64,000 nt of DNA from Bacillota bacterium (GTDB lineage Bacteria; Bacillota; Clostridia; Oscillospirales; Ruminococcaceae), in assembly GCA_023412215.1 (NCBI GenBank), contig JAEYNX010000003.1, forward strand, positions 310,001 to 374,000. The letters are read 5' to 3'. The position numbers were made by a program, and so were the translations under genes. Positions 50,548 through 59,487 of this stretch are shown here, piece after piece (within the stretch, counting starts at the first letter, position 1; each line of letters begins with the position of its first letter). The notes beneath the pieces were generated by a model. It saw nothing but the letters and a program-made list of their open reading frames with translations. It was not told the origin of the DNA and ran no database searches.

Positions 50548-52796
50548 GCCAGTTCCTCCTTTGTAAGCTGCGACGATGCTATCTCGATGTATTCGGGGCA
50601 GGTTTTTAGCAGCTCCTTGTGGGTGCCGCGCCCGACAATGCGCCCCTCATCCAGCACGAGGATCTGGTCTGCGTGCATGATAGTACTTACGCGCTGTGCC
50701 ACGATAATAATGGTGCTGTCGCCCGTATGCTCCTTCAGCGCCTTTCTTAAGGCCACGTCGGTCTTATAGTCGAGCGCCGAAAAGCTGTCGTCGAAGATAT
50801 AGATTTCCGGCTTCTTCACCAGTGCGCGGGCGATGGATAAGCGCTGCTTCTGCCCGCCGGACACGTTGCCGCCGCCCTGCGCGATCGGTGCTTCAAAGCG
50901 CTCCGGCTTTTCGCCGATAAAATCTATGGCCTGTGCAACCTTCGCGGCGGTTTCAACATCCTGCAGGCTCGCCTGCTTGTTGCCGTACTTGAGGTTCGAT
51001 TCGATGGTGCCCGAGAGCAGCACGCCCTTTTGGGGAACGTAGCCGATAGAGGCGCGCAGGTCCTTTTGCTTTACCTCGCGCACATCCACGCCGTCCACCG
51101 TGATGGAACCTCCGGTTACATCGTAAAAACGTAGTATCAGGTTCGCGATGGTCGATTTGCCCGAGCCGGTCGAGCCGATAATCGCCGTGGTTTCGCCGGG
51201 CTTTGCTACAAAAGAGATGTTCTGCAGCGCGTCTTCCTCGGCATTCTCATAGCGGAAGTTTACGTTTTTAAGCTCAACAACCCCCTTCTTCGCAGGGTCA
51301 AAGGCCTTGGGTGTCTTGGGGTCTACGATAGTGGGCTCGGTTTCAAGCACCTCGGAGATACGCACCGCCGAAACAGCCGCGCGGGGCGCAAAGATGAAGA
51401 TCATCGAAACCATTAAGAAGCTCATGATAATCTGCATGGCGTACTGCATGAAGGCCATCATGTCGCCTACCTGTATAGCCGACTGCGAGATCTGGTGCGC
51501 GCCTATCCACACGACGAGCAGGGTAATGCCGTTCATGATCAGCATCATGGCGGGCATCATGAACACCATCACGCGGTTTACAAACAGGTGGGCCTTGGTC
51601 AAGTCGATGTTTGCCTTATCAAAACGGTCTTTTTCAAACTCTCTTGTGCCAAAGGCACGTATAACCATCAGGCCGCTCAGGTTTTCGCGGGAAACAAGGT
51701 TTAGCCGGTCAACCAGCGTTTGAATGAGCCGGAATTTGGGCATCGCCACGCTGAAGATGACGATGATTATGCCGATCAGCAACACGCCCGCAAGTGCTAT
51801 AATCCAGCTCATTGAAGCGGATTTTCCCACCGCCATGATGATGCCGCCGATGCACATAATCGGCGCATAGCACAGCATGCGGATACCGATCATCAAAAAC
51901 TGCTGTATCTGGGTGATATCGTTGGTGGAACGGGTAATAAGCGAGGCGGTAGAGAATTTATCCATCTCGCGGCTCGAGAAGCTTTCTACCTTGTTAAAGA
52001 TATCTCTGCGCAGGTTTTTAGAAACGCCCGCTGCGATGCGGGAGGAAATAAAGCCAACCAGTATGGTCGCCACACCGCCGAGAAGGGCAATCAGCAGCAT
52101 CAACAGCCCGATTTTAATAATATAGCCGCTCTGGATGCCGCTTATATTCGCGCCAAGCTCCTCGTAAAAGCCTTTAGCAAAGGTGATGCCGGTTTGTTTG
52201 AGCATGGTCGTGGAGGTAGCCGCAGCCTTGTCGTGTGCCTCTTCAAACACCGAGGGCGGTATCTGGCCAAGCATCGGCTGTAAGGCGTACAGCTTCTCTA
52301 AGTCGAGGTCAACCGATTGCAGGTCCGCACTGTCACCGTTGTTTTGTATCGCTTGCCCTGTCTGTGCCGAAAGCTTTTCCAGCACATTGATTACCGACCA
52401 CGAGGCGTTGCCAAAGGCGAGGTTCAGGTTCTCAAGCGCGTCTTTACCGTCATCGGAGAGAATATAAATCTGCTGCGCGTCCGCATTGGGGTAAATGCTT
52501 TCATAGGTCTTGCCGTTTACGTTCTTATCCGTACCCGAAACCAAGGCGTACTGCTCATTTACAAGAGCCTTTTCATCCTCGGTCATAAAGGTTTGGATAA
52601 AGGTCATGCCGGTTTGGCTGATGGCCTCCGGCGCCGCGTTTTCAATGCCGCTCTGCTGTATGCCGACATTGACAATGTCGCTCATAAAGTTCGGCAGGTT
52701 TAGGTCGCTCATTGCCTGCCCGAAGAGCAGCACAAAAGAGAGTACCAAGCCAATCCAAAATGGCTTGAGGTATCTCGCGAGTTTGTTCAAAATCAA
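50544..52796 (-). CDS. ABC exporter half-transporter, degenerate site, with large ectodomain
   Basis: Half-transporter of 750 residues, about 180 longer than its paralogue at 54165. The extra length is a hydrophilic insertion between the first two membrane helices (about residues 38-225), predicted to lie outside the cell. The ATPase domain has GSTGSGKST (about 542) and VSGGQKQRLSIARA, but the catalytic Glu is Asp (IFDDSFS, about 668) and the switch His is Gln (VAQRVS), as in the non-hydrolysing half of heterodimeric exporters such as BmrCD or TM287/288. It overlaps the MarR gene upstream and the partner downstream by 4 bp each. Confidence 0.92.
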   Translation of the reverse strand: MILNKLARYLKPFWIGLVLSFVLLFGQAMSDLNLPNFMSDIVNVGIQQSGIENAAPEAISQTGMTFIQTFMTEDEKALVNEQYALVSGTDKNVNGKTYESIYPNADAQQIYILSDDGKDALENLNLAFGNASWSVINVLEKLSAQTGQAIQNNGDSADLQSVDLDLEKLYALQPMLGQIPPSVFEEAHDKAAATSTTMLKQTGITFAKGFYEELGANISGIQSGYIIKIGLLMLLIALLGGVATILVGFISSRIAAGVSKNLRRDIFNKVESFSSREMDKFSTASLITRSTNDITQIQQFLMIGIRMLCYAPIMCIGGIIMAVGKSASMSWIIALAGVLLIGIIIVIFSVAMPKFRLIQTLVDRLNLVSRENLSGLMVIRAFGTREFEKDRFDKANIDLTKAHLFVNRVMVFMMPAMMLIMNGITLLVVWIGAHQISQSAIQVGDMMAFMQYAMQIIMSFLMVSMIFIFAPRAAVSAVRISEVLETEPTIVDPKTPKAFDPAKKGVVELKNVNFRYENAEEDALQNISFVAKPGETTAIIGSTGSGKSTIANLILRFYDVTGGSITVDGVDVREVKQKDLRASIGYVPQKGVLLSGTIESNLKYGNKQASLQDVETAAKVAQAIDFIGEKPERFEAPIAQGGGNVSGGQKQRLSIARALVKKPEIYIFDDSFSALDYKTDVALRKALKEHTGDSTIIIVAQRVSTIMHADQILVLDEGRIVGRGTHKELLKTCPEYIEIASSQLTKEELA

Positions 52797-53290
52797 TCCA
52801 TCCTTTCACTGGTCCCATCTATGTTTTGCGCATTTTTTATACGCTCGCAAACCTTGCGCTGTGCCGCCTCCAAGACGCCCGAAAACTGGGTTGAAAGCTC
52901 AATAAGCTGTCGGGTTCTTTCCTCGCCGAAGGTCGCAACAGCCTCGCTGAGGATCATGTCCGCGTGTTTCTTTGCGGTTCTTAAGTACTCTTTACCGTCC
53001 TCGGTAAGCGAAACGGTTATCTTGCGGCGGTCGGCAGAAGAGATGCCGCGTACGATTAAGCCCTTACGCTCAAGGTTATTGAGCATCTGCGACACAGCGG
53101 GCATGGTCATCTGCCCGGTGCCTTGAATGTCCGATACATTTACTTCACCGGCCGAAGTACAGGATAGATGCTCTACCTTAAAAAGCCCAAAGAATTCGCC
53201 CGGAGGCATGTCAACAGCCGAGGAGAACATCATTGGCACCCTTTTATAGCTTGACAGGGCCTTAAAAAGTGATTCGTTCAGCGCTTCCAT
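52793..53290 (-). CDS. MarR-family regulator of the leftward ABC operon
   Basis: Winged-helix repressor of 165 residues. The DNA-binding part is VNVSDIQGTGQMTMPAVSQMLNNLERKGLIVRGISSADRRKITVSLTEDG-like, with the D-x-R-R wing motif. GGAGG precedes the ATG. Its gene heads the operon with the two ABC subunits and overlaps the next gene. A dyad AATATTTAAG...CTTAAATATT at 53304-53343 overlaps its leader and is a candidate autoregulatory operator. Confidence 0.92.
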   Translation of the reverse strand: MEALNESLFKALSSYKRVPMMFSSAVDMPPGEFFGLFKVEHLSCTSAGEVNVSDIQGTGQMTMPAVSQMLNNLERKGLIVRGISSADRRKITVSLTEDGKEYLRTAKKHADMILSEAVATFGEERTRQLIELSTQFSGVLEAAQRKVCERIKNAQNIDGTSERMD

Positions 53291-53730
53291 TTATTTACCT
53301 CCTTAATATTTAAGCAACTTAACAATTAATATCCTTAAATATTATAGCTCGCCTTGAGCGGATGTCAATAAGGCAGTAGCCTTTATTTTTAGTTTGTTTT
53401 CAGTTTGTTCGCAATTCGTATTGTTTGTATAAGATATCCGAAAAATAATACGCGAATTTGTGAATTATTTTTGCTCTCCCGAAATTTTGAAAAAGAAACT
53501 GCCGAACAAGTTTTTTATACTGATTTTTACCGAAGTTTGGGTAACTCATCGCCCTATTATGGGCATTTTGCTCCTGTTAAACGGTCAAATGATATTGTCG
53601 GTAATTCCGCGAACAAGCCCTCGCGATTGCCCTAATGCGACATAAATTTATTGACTTCACAATAGAATGGTGCTATTCTTTGAATGAAATGGTTGCGCTA
53701 GCAACTAATTCTACAGGGAGGCCGTGGTAT
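53291..53730. other. Divergent regulatory region between two MarR-ABC operons
   Basis: 440 bp with no supported gene. The left side holds the leader of the leftward operon with a dyad (AATATTTAAG at 53304, CTTAAATATT at 53334) and a leftward TATAAT (complement of 53342-53347). The right side holds the promoter and operator of the rightward operon (53651-53705). The middle is AT-rich with short open frames that lack ribosome-binding sites. Confidence 0.65.
53651..53705 (+). promoter_or_regulatory. Promoter and MarR-type operator of the rightward ABC operon
   Basis: TTGACT (53651-53656), 17 bp, TATTCT (53674-53679). Downstream is the dyad GTTGC-GCTA-GCAAC (53692-53705), close to the TAGTTGC/GCAACTA sites bound by many MarR proteins. 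This predicts autorepression. Confidence 0.65.
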
Positions 53731-54180
53731 ATGGAATCGCTTACGAAATATATCAACCGAATCTCGCGCTGTTACACGCTATACCGAAACGGCAAGCTGG
53801 AGCATGAAGGCATAAACGGCTACCAGCACGTCTATATCCTTCGGTTATGCACCCACCCCGGTATGACGCAGGAGCAGATTGCTCAGGCCGTCTATGTGAA
53901 CAAAAGCAGCGTGACGCGTCAGCTCGCCCTGCTGGAGAAGAACGGCTTTATCACTAGAACCCCCAGTATAAGTGATAAACGCGCCCTGCAGGTTTACCCA
54001 ACCGAAAAGGCCTATGCCCTCTACCCAAAGGTTAAACGCCTCTCTGAAGAATATAACAGCTATCTGTATGCGGATTTTACCGAGGAGGAGCGCGATCAAC
54101 TTATTACAATGCTTAAGCGGGTAACTGAAAAAGCTGTAGCAAGGCTAGAGAAAGAAGAAGAGACGTGCGAAAGATACTGA
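53731..54180 (+). CDS. MarR-family regulator of the rightward ABC operon
   Basis: Repressor of 149 residues. The winged helix spans MTQEQIAQAVYVNKSSVTRQLALLEKNGFITRTPSISDKRA (read in parts), with the S-D-K-R wing. I use ATG 53731 because GGGAGG lies 10 bases upstream; the frame is open back to 53635, but that part would cover the promoter and operator. The gene overlaps the first ABC gene by 16 bp. It is a distant paralogue of the MarR protein at 52793. Confidence 0.9.
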   Translation: MESLTKYINRISRCYTLYRNGKLEHEGINGYQHVYILRLCTHPGMTQEQIAQAVYVNKSSVTRQLALLEKNGFITRTPSISDKRALQVYPTEKAYALYPKVKRLSEEYNSYLYADFTEEERDQLITMLKRVTEKAVARLEKEEETCERY

Positions 54181-55880
54181 CATACCTAACACCCTACCTG
54201 CCCAAGATGCTGCTGGGCTTACTCATCAAATTTACAGGAACCATCATGGATTTGCTGCTTCCGTGGATACTCGCTTACACCATCGACGATATCATTCCGC
54301 TCAAAAGCGTGCGCCTTATCCTGCTGTGGGGCGTCATTATGGTGCTCTGCTCCGTCGCGGCGCTTGTCACTAATATTATGGCAAACCGCATGGCCTCGCT
54401 GGTGGCAAGGAATACGACCGAAGCGGTGCGCCGAGACCTGTTTACCAAGATATCCTACCTATCCTGCAGTCAGGTGGACCGTTTTTCGATCCCGTCGCTC
54501 GAGGCGCGGCTTACCACCGACACCTACAACATCCATCAGCTCGTCGGTATGATGCAGCGGCTGGGCGTGCGCGCGCCGATTCTTATCCTTGGCGGCATTC
54601 TAATTACAATGATGCTCGACCCGGTGCTCGCGCTTATCCTAATTATTATTCTGCCCTTTATCGGGCTGCTCACCTATTATGTTTCAAAAAAGGGCATCCC
54701 GCTTTATACCGATATGCAGCGCGCGGTGGATGCCCTGGTGCGCACGGTGCGCGAGAATATTACCGGCATCCGCGTGATCAAGGCGCTTTCCAAAACCACC
54801 TATGAAAAACAGCGCTTTAACGATGTAAACGGCGAGGTGGTGCAGAAGGAGAAGCGGGCGGGCATGACCATGGCGCTGACCAACCCCATCATGAACCTGC
54901 TGTTAAATATCGGGCTTACGCTGGTTATTCTGGTGGGCGCCTACCGCGTAAACGCCGGTGTGATGCTGCCGGGCAAGATTATCGCGTTTCTTACCTACTT
55001 TACCATCATCCTAAACGCGACGCTCATGATCACCCGCATCTTTGTGCTCTATTCCAAGGGCAGCGCCTCCGCCGGGCGTATCGCCGAGGTGCTGAACACC
55101 GAGGAGGAACTGACGCTCAGCCCGTCTGACCATGTAGAAAACGAGGCGCACATCGCCTTTGAGCAGGTTTCTTTTTCCTACAACAAAACCCAGAATACCA
55201 TTGAGGACATCAGCTTTGCGCTAAAGCACGGCGAGACGCTGGGGATATTGGGTGCCACGGGAAGCGGCAAAAGCACCATCATTCGGCTGCTGCTGCGGTT
55301 GTATGACGTTGACCAGGGGCGGATACGCATTAACGGCGACGATATCCGTAGCATCCCGCCCAAGGAGCTGTACACAAGGTTCGGCACCGTCTTCCAAAAC
55401 GATATCCTCTTTGCCGATACCATCGCCTCCAACATCGATTTTGGGCGCGGATTAAGCGACGGGGAGCTAAAGGCCGCGGCGGAAGACGCGCAGGCCAGGG
55501 AATTCATCGGCGCGATTGCCGATGGTTTTCAGCACAGGCTTACGCCGAAGAGCACCAATCTAAGCGGCGGGCAGAAGCAGCGCCTGCTGGTGGCGCGCGC
55601 ATTGGCGGCGCACCCCGAGATCCTCATTCTGGATGATTCCTCCAGCGCGCTCGATTATAAAACCGATTCCCTTTTGCGCCGGGCGCTGGCGGAGCATTTC
55701 AGCAGTACCACCACCATCATTATCGCGCAGCGCATCAGCTCTATCCGCCACGCCGACCATATCCTCATCCTTGAGGAGGGCCGCACGCTGGGCTACGGCA
55801 CCCATGAAGAGCTGCTGCAAACCTGCGCCGACTACCGCGAGATGTTTACCGCACAGATGGGAGGTGGGGCCATTGCCTAG
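54165..55880 (+). CDS. ABC exporter half-transporter, degenerate ATPase site
   Basis: Half-transporter of 571 residues, six helices plus ATPase. Walker A is GATGSGKST (about 363) and the signature LSGGQKQRLLVARA, but the Walker B end is ILDDSSS with Asp in place of Glu (about 488) and the switch residue is Gln (IIAQRIS). This marks the degenerate half of a heterodimer. It starts at GTG 54165 inside the end of the MarR gene and overlaps the partner by 8 bp. It corresponds to the gene at 50544 but lacks the large ectodomain. Confidence 0.93.
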   Translation: MRKILTYLTPYLPKMLLGLLIKFTGTIMDLLLPWILAYTIDDIIPLKSVRLILLWGVIMVLCSVAALVTNIMANRMASLVARNTTEAVRRDLFTKISYLSCSQVDRFSIPSLEARLTTDTYNIHQLVGMMQRLGVRAPILILGGILITMMLDPVLALILIIILPFIGLLTYYVSKKGIPLYTDMQRAVDALVRTVRENITGIRVIKALSKTTYEKQRFNDVNGEVVQKEKRAGMTMALTNPIMNLLLNIGLTLVILVGAYRVNAGVMLPGKIIAFLTYFTIILNATLMITRIFVLYSKGSASAGRIAEVLNTEEELTLSPSDHVENEAHIAFEQVSFSYNKTQNTIEDISFALKHGETLGILGATGSGKSTIIRLLLRLYDVDQGRIRINGDDIRSIPPKELYTRFGTVFQNDILFADTIASNIDFGRGLSDGELKAAAEDAQAREFIGAIADGFQHRLTPKSTNLSGGQKQRLLVARALAAHPEILILDDSSSALDYKTDSLLRRALAEHFSSTTTIIIAQRISSIRHADHILILEEGRTLGYGTHEELLQTCADYREMFTAQMGGGAIA

Positions 55881-57645
55881 CATACAAAAGGCTCAAACCC
55901 CAAAGCAAAAGGATACGAGAAAGATTCTGCTGCGGCTGTGGCGGTATCTGTACCGCTATAAGTGGCTGGTGTTTCTGGCGCTTGTGATGTCGATTGCGAG
56001 CAATCTGTTCGCGCTCGTCGGGCCGATGCTCTGCGGCTATGCCATCGACGCCATTCAGCCGGGCAAGGGAAAGGTAGACTTTCAATCCGTCTTCTTCTAC
56101 TGCGTATTGATGCTTGTCTTTTATCTCGTTTCCTCGCTATTGTCCTACCTGCTGTCCATCCTCATGATACAGCTCAGCCAAAGGGTTATCTTTCAGATGC
56201 GCAAGGATGTATTCGATAAGCTTGCCGAGCTGCCGGTGGGGTATTTCGACCGGCATCAGACCGGCGAGATCATCAGCCGTATCTCCTACGATATCGACAC
56301 GGTAAACGCCACCCTCTCCACCGACCTTTTGCAGATATTCACGAGCATTGTCACCGTGTTAGGCTCCCTTGGCATGATGCTTATCCTTTCCCCGGGGCTG
56401 GTGCTTATTTTCGCCGTTACCATCCCGGTTTCCATCCTATTTACGAAGTATATGACAGGGAAGGTGCGCCCGCTGTTCCGCAGGCGTTCCGCCATGCTGG
56501 GCGAGTTAAACGGCTTTACCGAGGAGATCATATCCGGCCAGAAGACCACGAAGGTGTATCATCAGGAGAAGACCATCATCGGCCGGTTTGACGAAAAAAA
56601 CAAAGGAGCGGTAGACGCCTACTATGACGCCGACTATTACGGCAGCATGACAGGCCCTTCCGTAAACTTTATCAATAACCTGTCGCTGGCGCTTATCAGC
56701 GTGTTCGGCGCGCTGCTCTATCTGTGGGGGAGGATCTCACTCGGCGACCTGTCGTCTTTTGTGCTCTACTCCCGCAAGTTCTCCGGCCCCATTAACGAGG
56801 CGGCCAATGTGATCAGCGAGCTGCAGTCCGCCTTCGCGGCAGCCGACCGAATCTTTCGCCTGATTGACGAGGAGCCAGAGCCGAGAGACGCAAAGGACGC
56901 CGTGGTTTTAAACGACGTGCAGGGCAATGTAGACCTTGAACACATACATTTCGGTTACACCCCCGAGAAGATCATCATCCGTGATTTCAACCTGAGTGTG
57001 CGAAAGGGTGGCCTGATTGCCATCGTAGGCCCCACGGGCGCCGGAAAAACGACCATCATCAACCTGCTGATGCGGTTTTACGACCCGAACAGCGGCAGTA
57101 TTCTCATCGACGGCACCGACATTCAGCACACCACGCGTAAAAGCTTGCGGCTCTCCTACGCCATGATCTTACAGGATACATGGCTGTTCCGCGGCACGGT
57201 TTTTGAAAACATCGCCTACGGCAAAAAGGGCGCTACGCTGCAGGAGGTTGAGGCCGCCGCCAAGGCAGCCAAGATACATAGCTTTATTATGCAGCTGCCA
57301 AACGGCTACAATACGGTGCTGAGCGATGAGGGCACCAATATCTCGCAGGGGCAGAAGCAGCTGCTCACCATTGCAAGGGCGATGCTGCTCGACGCCAGGA
57401 TACTTATCCTTGACGAGGCCACCTCCAACGTGGATACCCGCACCGAGCAGCTGATACAGGGCGCCATGCGCCGCTTGATGCAGGATAAAACCTGCTTCGT
57501 GATCGCGCACCGCCTTTCCACCATCCAGAACGCCGACATCATCCTTGTCATCAAGGACGGGCAGGTGGTGGAGCAGGGCAACCATCAGGAGCTGCTTAAA
57601 AAGGGCAAGGTATACGCGGAGCTTTATAATGCCCAGTTTCAATAA
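55873..57645 (+). CDS. ABC exporter half-transporter, consensus ATPase site
   Basis: Partner half-transporter of 590 residues. ATPase motifs are intact: GPTGAGKTT (about 386), ISQGQKQLLTIARA, ILDEATSNVD (Glu present, about 512) and IAHRLST. I start at TTG 55873 because GGAGGTG lies just upstream; the frame is open 240 bp further back, but that stretch lies fully inside the preceding gene in another frame. The gene order (MarR, degenerate, consensus) repeats that of the leftward operon. Confidence 0.92.
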   Translation: MPSIQKAQTPKQKDTRKILLRLWRYLYRYKWLVFLALVMSIASNLFALVGPMLCGYAIDAIQPGKGKVDFQSVFFYCVLMLVFYLVSSLLSYLLSILMIQLSQRVIFQMRKDVFDKLAELPVGYFDRHQTGEIISRISYDIDTVNATLSTDLLQIFTSIVTVLGSLGMMLILSPGLVLIFAVTIPVSILFTKYMTGKVRPLFRRRSAMLGELNGFTEEIISGQKTTKVYHQEKTIIGRFDEKNKGAVDAYYDADYYGSMTGPSVNFINNLSLALISVFGALLYLWGRISLGDLSSFVLYSRKFSGPINEAANVISELQSAFAAADRIFRLIDEEPEPRDAKDAVVLNDVQGNVDLEHIHFGYTPEKIIIRDFNLSVRKGGLIAIVGPTGAGKTTIINLLMRFYDPNSGSILIDGTDIQHTTRKSLRLSYAMILQDTWLFRGTVFENIAYGKKGATLQEVEAAAKAAKIHSFIMQLPNGYNTVLSDEGTNISQGQKQLLTIARAMLLDARILILDEATSNVDTRTEQLIQGAMRRLMQDKTCFVIAHRLSTIQNADIILVIKDGQVVEQGNHQELLKKGKVYAELYNAQFQ

Positions 57646-57651
57646 AACAGA

Positions 57652-57701
57652 ACACAGCCCTGCACTCTGCTTAACAGTCAGAGCCGCAGGGCTGTGCTTT
57701 A
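57652..57701 (+). terminator. Terminator after the rightward ABC operon
   Basis: ACACAGCCCTGC paired with GCAGGGCTGTG around a 20-base loop, followed by CTTTA. It can also act on the convergent DUF1349 gene. Confidence 0.75.
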
Positions 57702-57737
57702 CTATATCGGGTGTTTTGAAAGGGCGGTATAAAAGAC

Positions 57738-58340
57738 TTATTTACACTCTATCTCCCTGAACTTCGCCAGCGCGGTTTGGTTGCTTTCGTGGGAGGTGAC
57801 GGCCAACCCGACCAGCAGGTTGGTATCCAGTGCCAGCTGATGACGGTTGTACAGCATCCAGTCGGTGCCGTTGTTGCTGTAATAGCTTTCAAAGGTGTCG
57901 CTGGCGCGGATAAGCTTCATCCAGGTGTCCGGGTAGCTTACCGGGAACATCGGCGGCTCGGTGGTATAGTCGGGCGGGTAAACCGCCTGACAGTCGGTGC
58001 CCTTTTGGTCGCGGGACTGAAACTCGTATCCGCCGTTGTTGTGGTTTCTTTCGCGGTTGTCGGGGAAGGCGAAAAAGAAGATATGCTGCCCGTCGGCATC
58101 CAAGTCAGGCCTTGCCATGATGCCGGACTTGGTGTAGGGGTGAACCAGCTCCAAAGACTCCAGGCGCACGGTAAACTCAAAGTTGCCCGTATGTTTAAGA
58201 TACGCGAAATGACATTGGTCATTGCTTAACCAGATATCCTCTCCGCCCGCGACAATGTCATAGCCGTCCGCCACCTTGGCGGCAGAGCCTTTGAGCACGG
58301 GGCTACCGATATCCGCGCCGGTAAGTTCAATCATATTCAT
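57738..58340 (-). CDS. DUF1349 (concanavalin-like) domain protein
   Basis: Single-domain protein of 200 residues with the jelly-roll pattern of DUF1349: DIWLSNDQCHFAYLKHTGNF, YTKSGIMARPDLDADGQHIFFF, the Trp/Met strand DTWMKLIRASDTFESYYSNNG-type segment and a final VGLAVTSHESNQ. The family occurs alone and as the C-terminal domain of glycosidases, where it binds or shapes access to sugars. No signal peptide is seen. I use ATG 58340 with GGAG 7 bases upstream, after an upstream in-frame GTG. It faces the ABC operon across a terminator. Confidence 0.8.
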   Translation of the reverse strand: MNMIELTGADIGSPVLKGSAAKVADGYDIVAGGEDIWLSNDQCHFAYLKHTGNFEFTVRLESLELVHPYTKSGIMARPDLDADGQHIFFFAFPDNRERNHNNGGYEFQSRDQKGTDCQAVYPPDYTTEPPMFPVSYPDTWMKLIRASDTFESYYSNNGTDWMLYNRHQLALDTNLLVGLAVTSHESNQTALAKFREIECK

Positions 58341-58373
58341 CACAATACTCCTTTAATGCTTTGCACTATCTAT

Positions 58374-58405
58374 ATTATACTAAACGCAACCGCGTTTAGT
58401 ATAAT
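58374..58405 (-). promoter_or_regulatory. Perfect dyad upstream of the DUF1349 gene
   Basis: ATTATACTAAACGC and GCGTTTAGTATAAT, 14-bp perfect arms around AACC, 34 bp before the start codon. Each arm carries a TATAAT- or TATACT-like hexamer, so it could be an operator over a promoter or an RNA hairpin in the leader. Confidence 0.6.
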
Positions 58406-58459
58406 TGCGTATAGAACGGAAGCGAGCGAATCACCCTGCGCATATCTGCTTATGCAGAT

Positions 58460-58487
58460 ATTATACTGTGAAACCGCACGATAACAA
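58460..58487 (-). promoter_or_regulatory. Putative promoter of the DUF1349 gene
   Basis: Read leftward: TTGTTA, 16 bp, TATAAT. The dyad at 58374-58405 lies downstream, in the expected leader. Confidence 0.55.
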
Positions 58488-58575
58488 TAGTATTTTCATA
58501 TTACCGTTGGTTTGGGTTATGAACTGCTGTGTTTGCAGCAAGCAAACCATTTCTCCGCCAAAGGCTTTAAAACAA

Positions 58576-58613
58576 CCCCCATCATAGTATAGAGACTATG
58601 ATGGGGGCTTTTA
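58576..58613 (-). terminator. Terminator of the second sugar transport operon
   Basis: Perfect stem CCCCCATCATAGT/ACTATGATGGGGG. Leftward it is followed by TTGTTTT and rightward by CTTTT. It lies 29 bp beyond the last permease stop. Confidence 0.85.
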
Positions 58614-58641
58614 ACGGTACGCGTTCGGCGGGCAAGGTAGA

Positions 58642-59472
58642 TTAGCCTTTTACAGCGCCCGCGGTAAAGCTTTTTTGAATCTGGTCGCTCATCAGCAGGT
58701 AGATGATGAGTGTCGGCACGGTGGCAACCACAAGGCCTGCGCCCAGCGCGCCCCAGTTGGTGGCGTAACGCCCTACCATGCCCATGATACCAACGGTAAG
58801 GGTCTTGTATCTATCCTTGCTGATAAACGAGATGGCAAGCATCAGTTCATTCCAGCAGCTTAAATAGGTAAAGATTGCAACCGTCGCGATAGCCGGGCGG
58901 ATAAGCGGCAGCATAATTTTGTAGAAGATGCCATAAACATTTAAGCCGTCTAAGCAGCCCGCTTCCTCCAGCTCACGCGGCAGGGTCTTGAAAAATCCCA
59001 CGAATACGTAAACCGCCATCGGCAATGCGAAGGCTACATAAGGGAGGATCAGCGCCCAGTAGGTGTTGTAGAGGTTGGTTCTCTTAAAGATGATAAACAG
59101 AGGAACCAGCGTGGCGTGCAAAGGTATCATCATACCCGACAGGAACACCAGCAAAGCCTTGGAGCTTAGCTTCCATGTCATGCGGGCGATCGCGTAGGCA
59201 ACCATTGCCGCAAGCACGGTGGATACCACAATGGATACGGCGGTAACAATCACACTGTTGATAAAATAGGTGCCAAGCTTGCCAGTGGTCAGCACGTCTT
59301 GGTAGTTCACCCACATCCATACCTTCGGCAGGCCGATGGGGTTGTCGCCAAAGCTCTCAGCATTGCTCTTCAGTGAAAAGGTGAACAGCCAGTAAAGAGG
59401 GAAGATCTGTATCAGCGCAATAATGGTTAGTACCGTGTAAAGCACGATATGATGATTTTTTCTCTGTTTCAT
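58642..59472 (-). CDS. Sugar ABC transporter permease (MalG type)
   Basis: CUT1 importer subunit of 276 residues with six helices. The EAA loop is EEAGCLDGLNVYGIFYKIMLPLIRP. It is the last gene of the operon, 15 bp after the partner permease, and is followed by a terminator. No ATPase gene is present, so a shared MsmX-like ATPase is expected elsewhere. Confidence 0.93.
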   Translation of the reverse strand: MKQRKNHHIVLYTVLTIIALIQIFPLYWLFTFSLKSNAESFGDNPIGLPKVWMWVNYQDVLTTGKLGTYFINSVIVTAVSIVVSTVLAAMVAYAIARMTWKLSSKALLVFLSGMMIPLHATLVPLFIIFKRTNLYNTYWALILPYVAFALPMAVYVFVGFFKTLPRELEEAGCLDGLNVYGIFYKIMLPLIRPAIATVAIFTYLSCWNELMLAISFISKDRYKTLTVGIMGMVGRYATNWGALGAGLVVATVPTLIIYLLMSDQIQKSFTAGAVKG

Positions 59473-59487
59473 TACTCTACCCCCTCC

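Larger units (their letters stand above)
58341..58641. other. Promoter region of the DUF1349 gene and end of the sugar operon
   Basis: 301 bp without a gene. It holds the dyad at 58374-58405, a leftward promoter at 58460-58487, a short hairpin ATATCTGC/GCAGATAT (58442-58461) and the terminator at 58576-58607. Confidence 0.65.

Noticed and set aside
53405..53645. Overlapping open frames in the divergent MarR region
   Set aside because: No ribosome-binding site, no recognisable protein, and the region holds promoter and operator signals.
55633..55872. 5' extension of the second rightward ABC gene
   Set aside because: It lies entirely inside the preceding ABC gene in another frame, and TTG 55873 has a strong ribosome-binding site.
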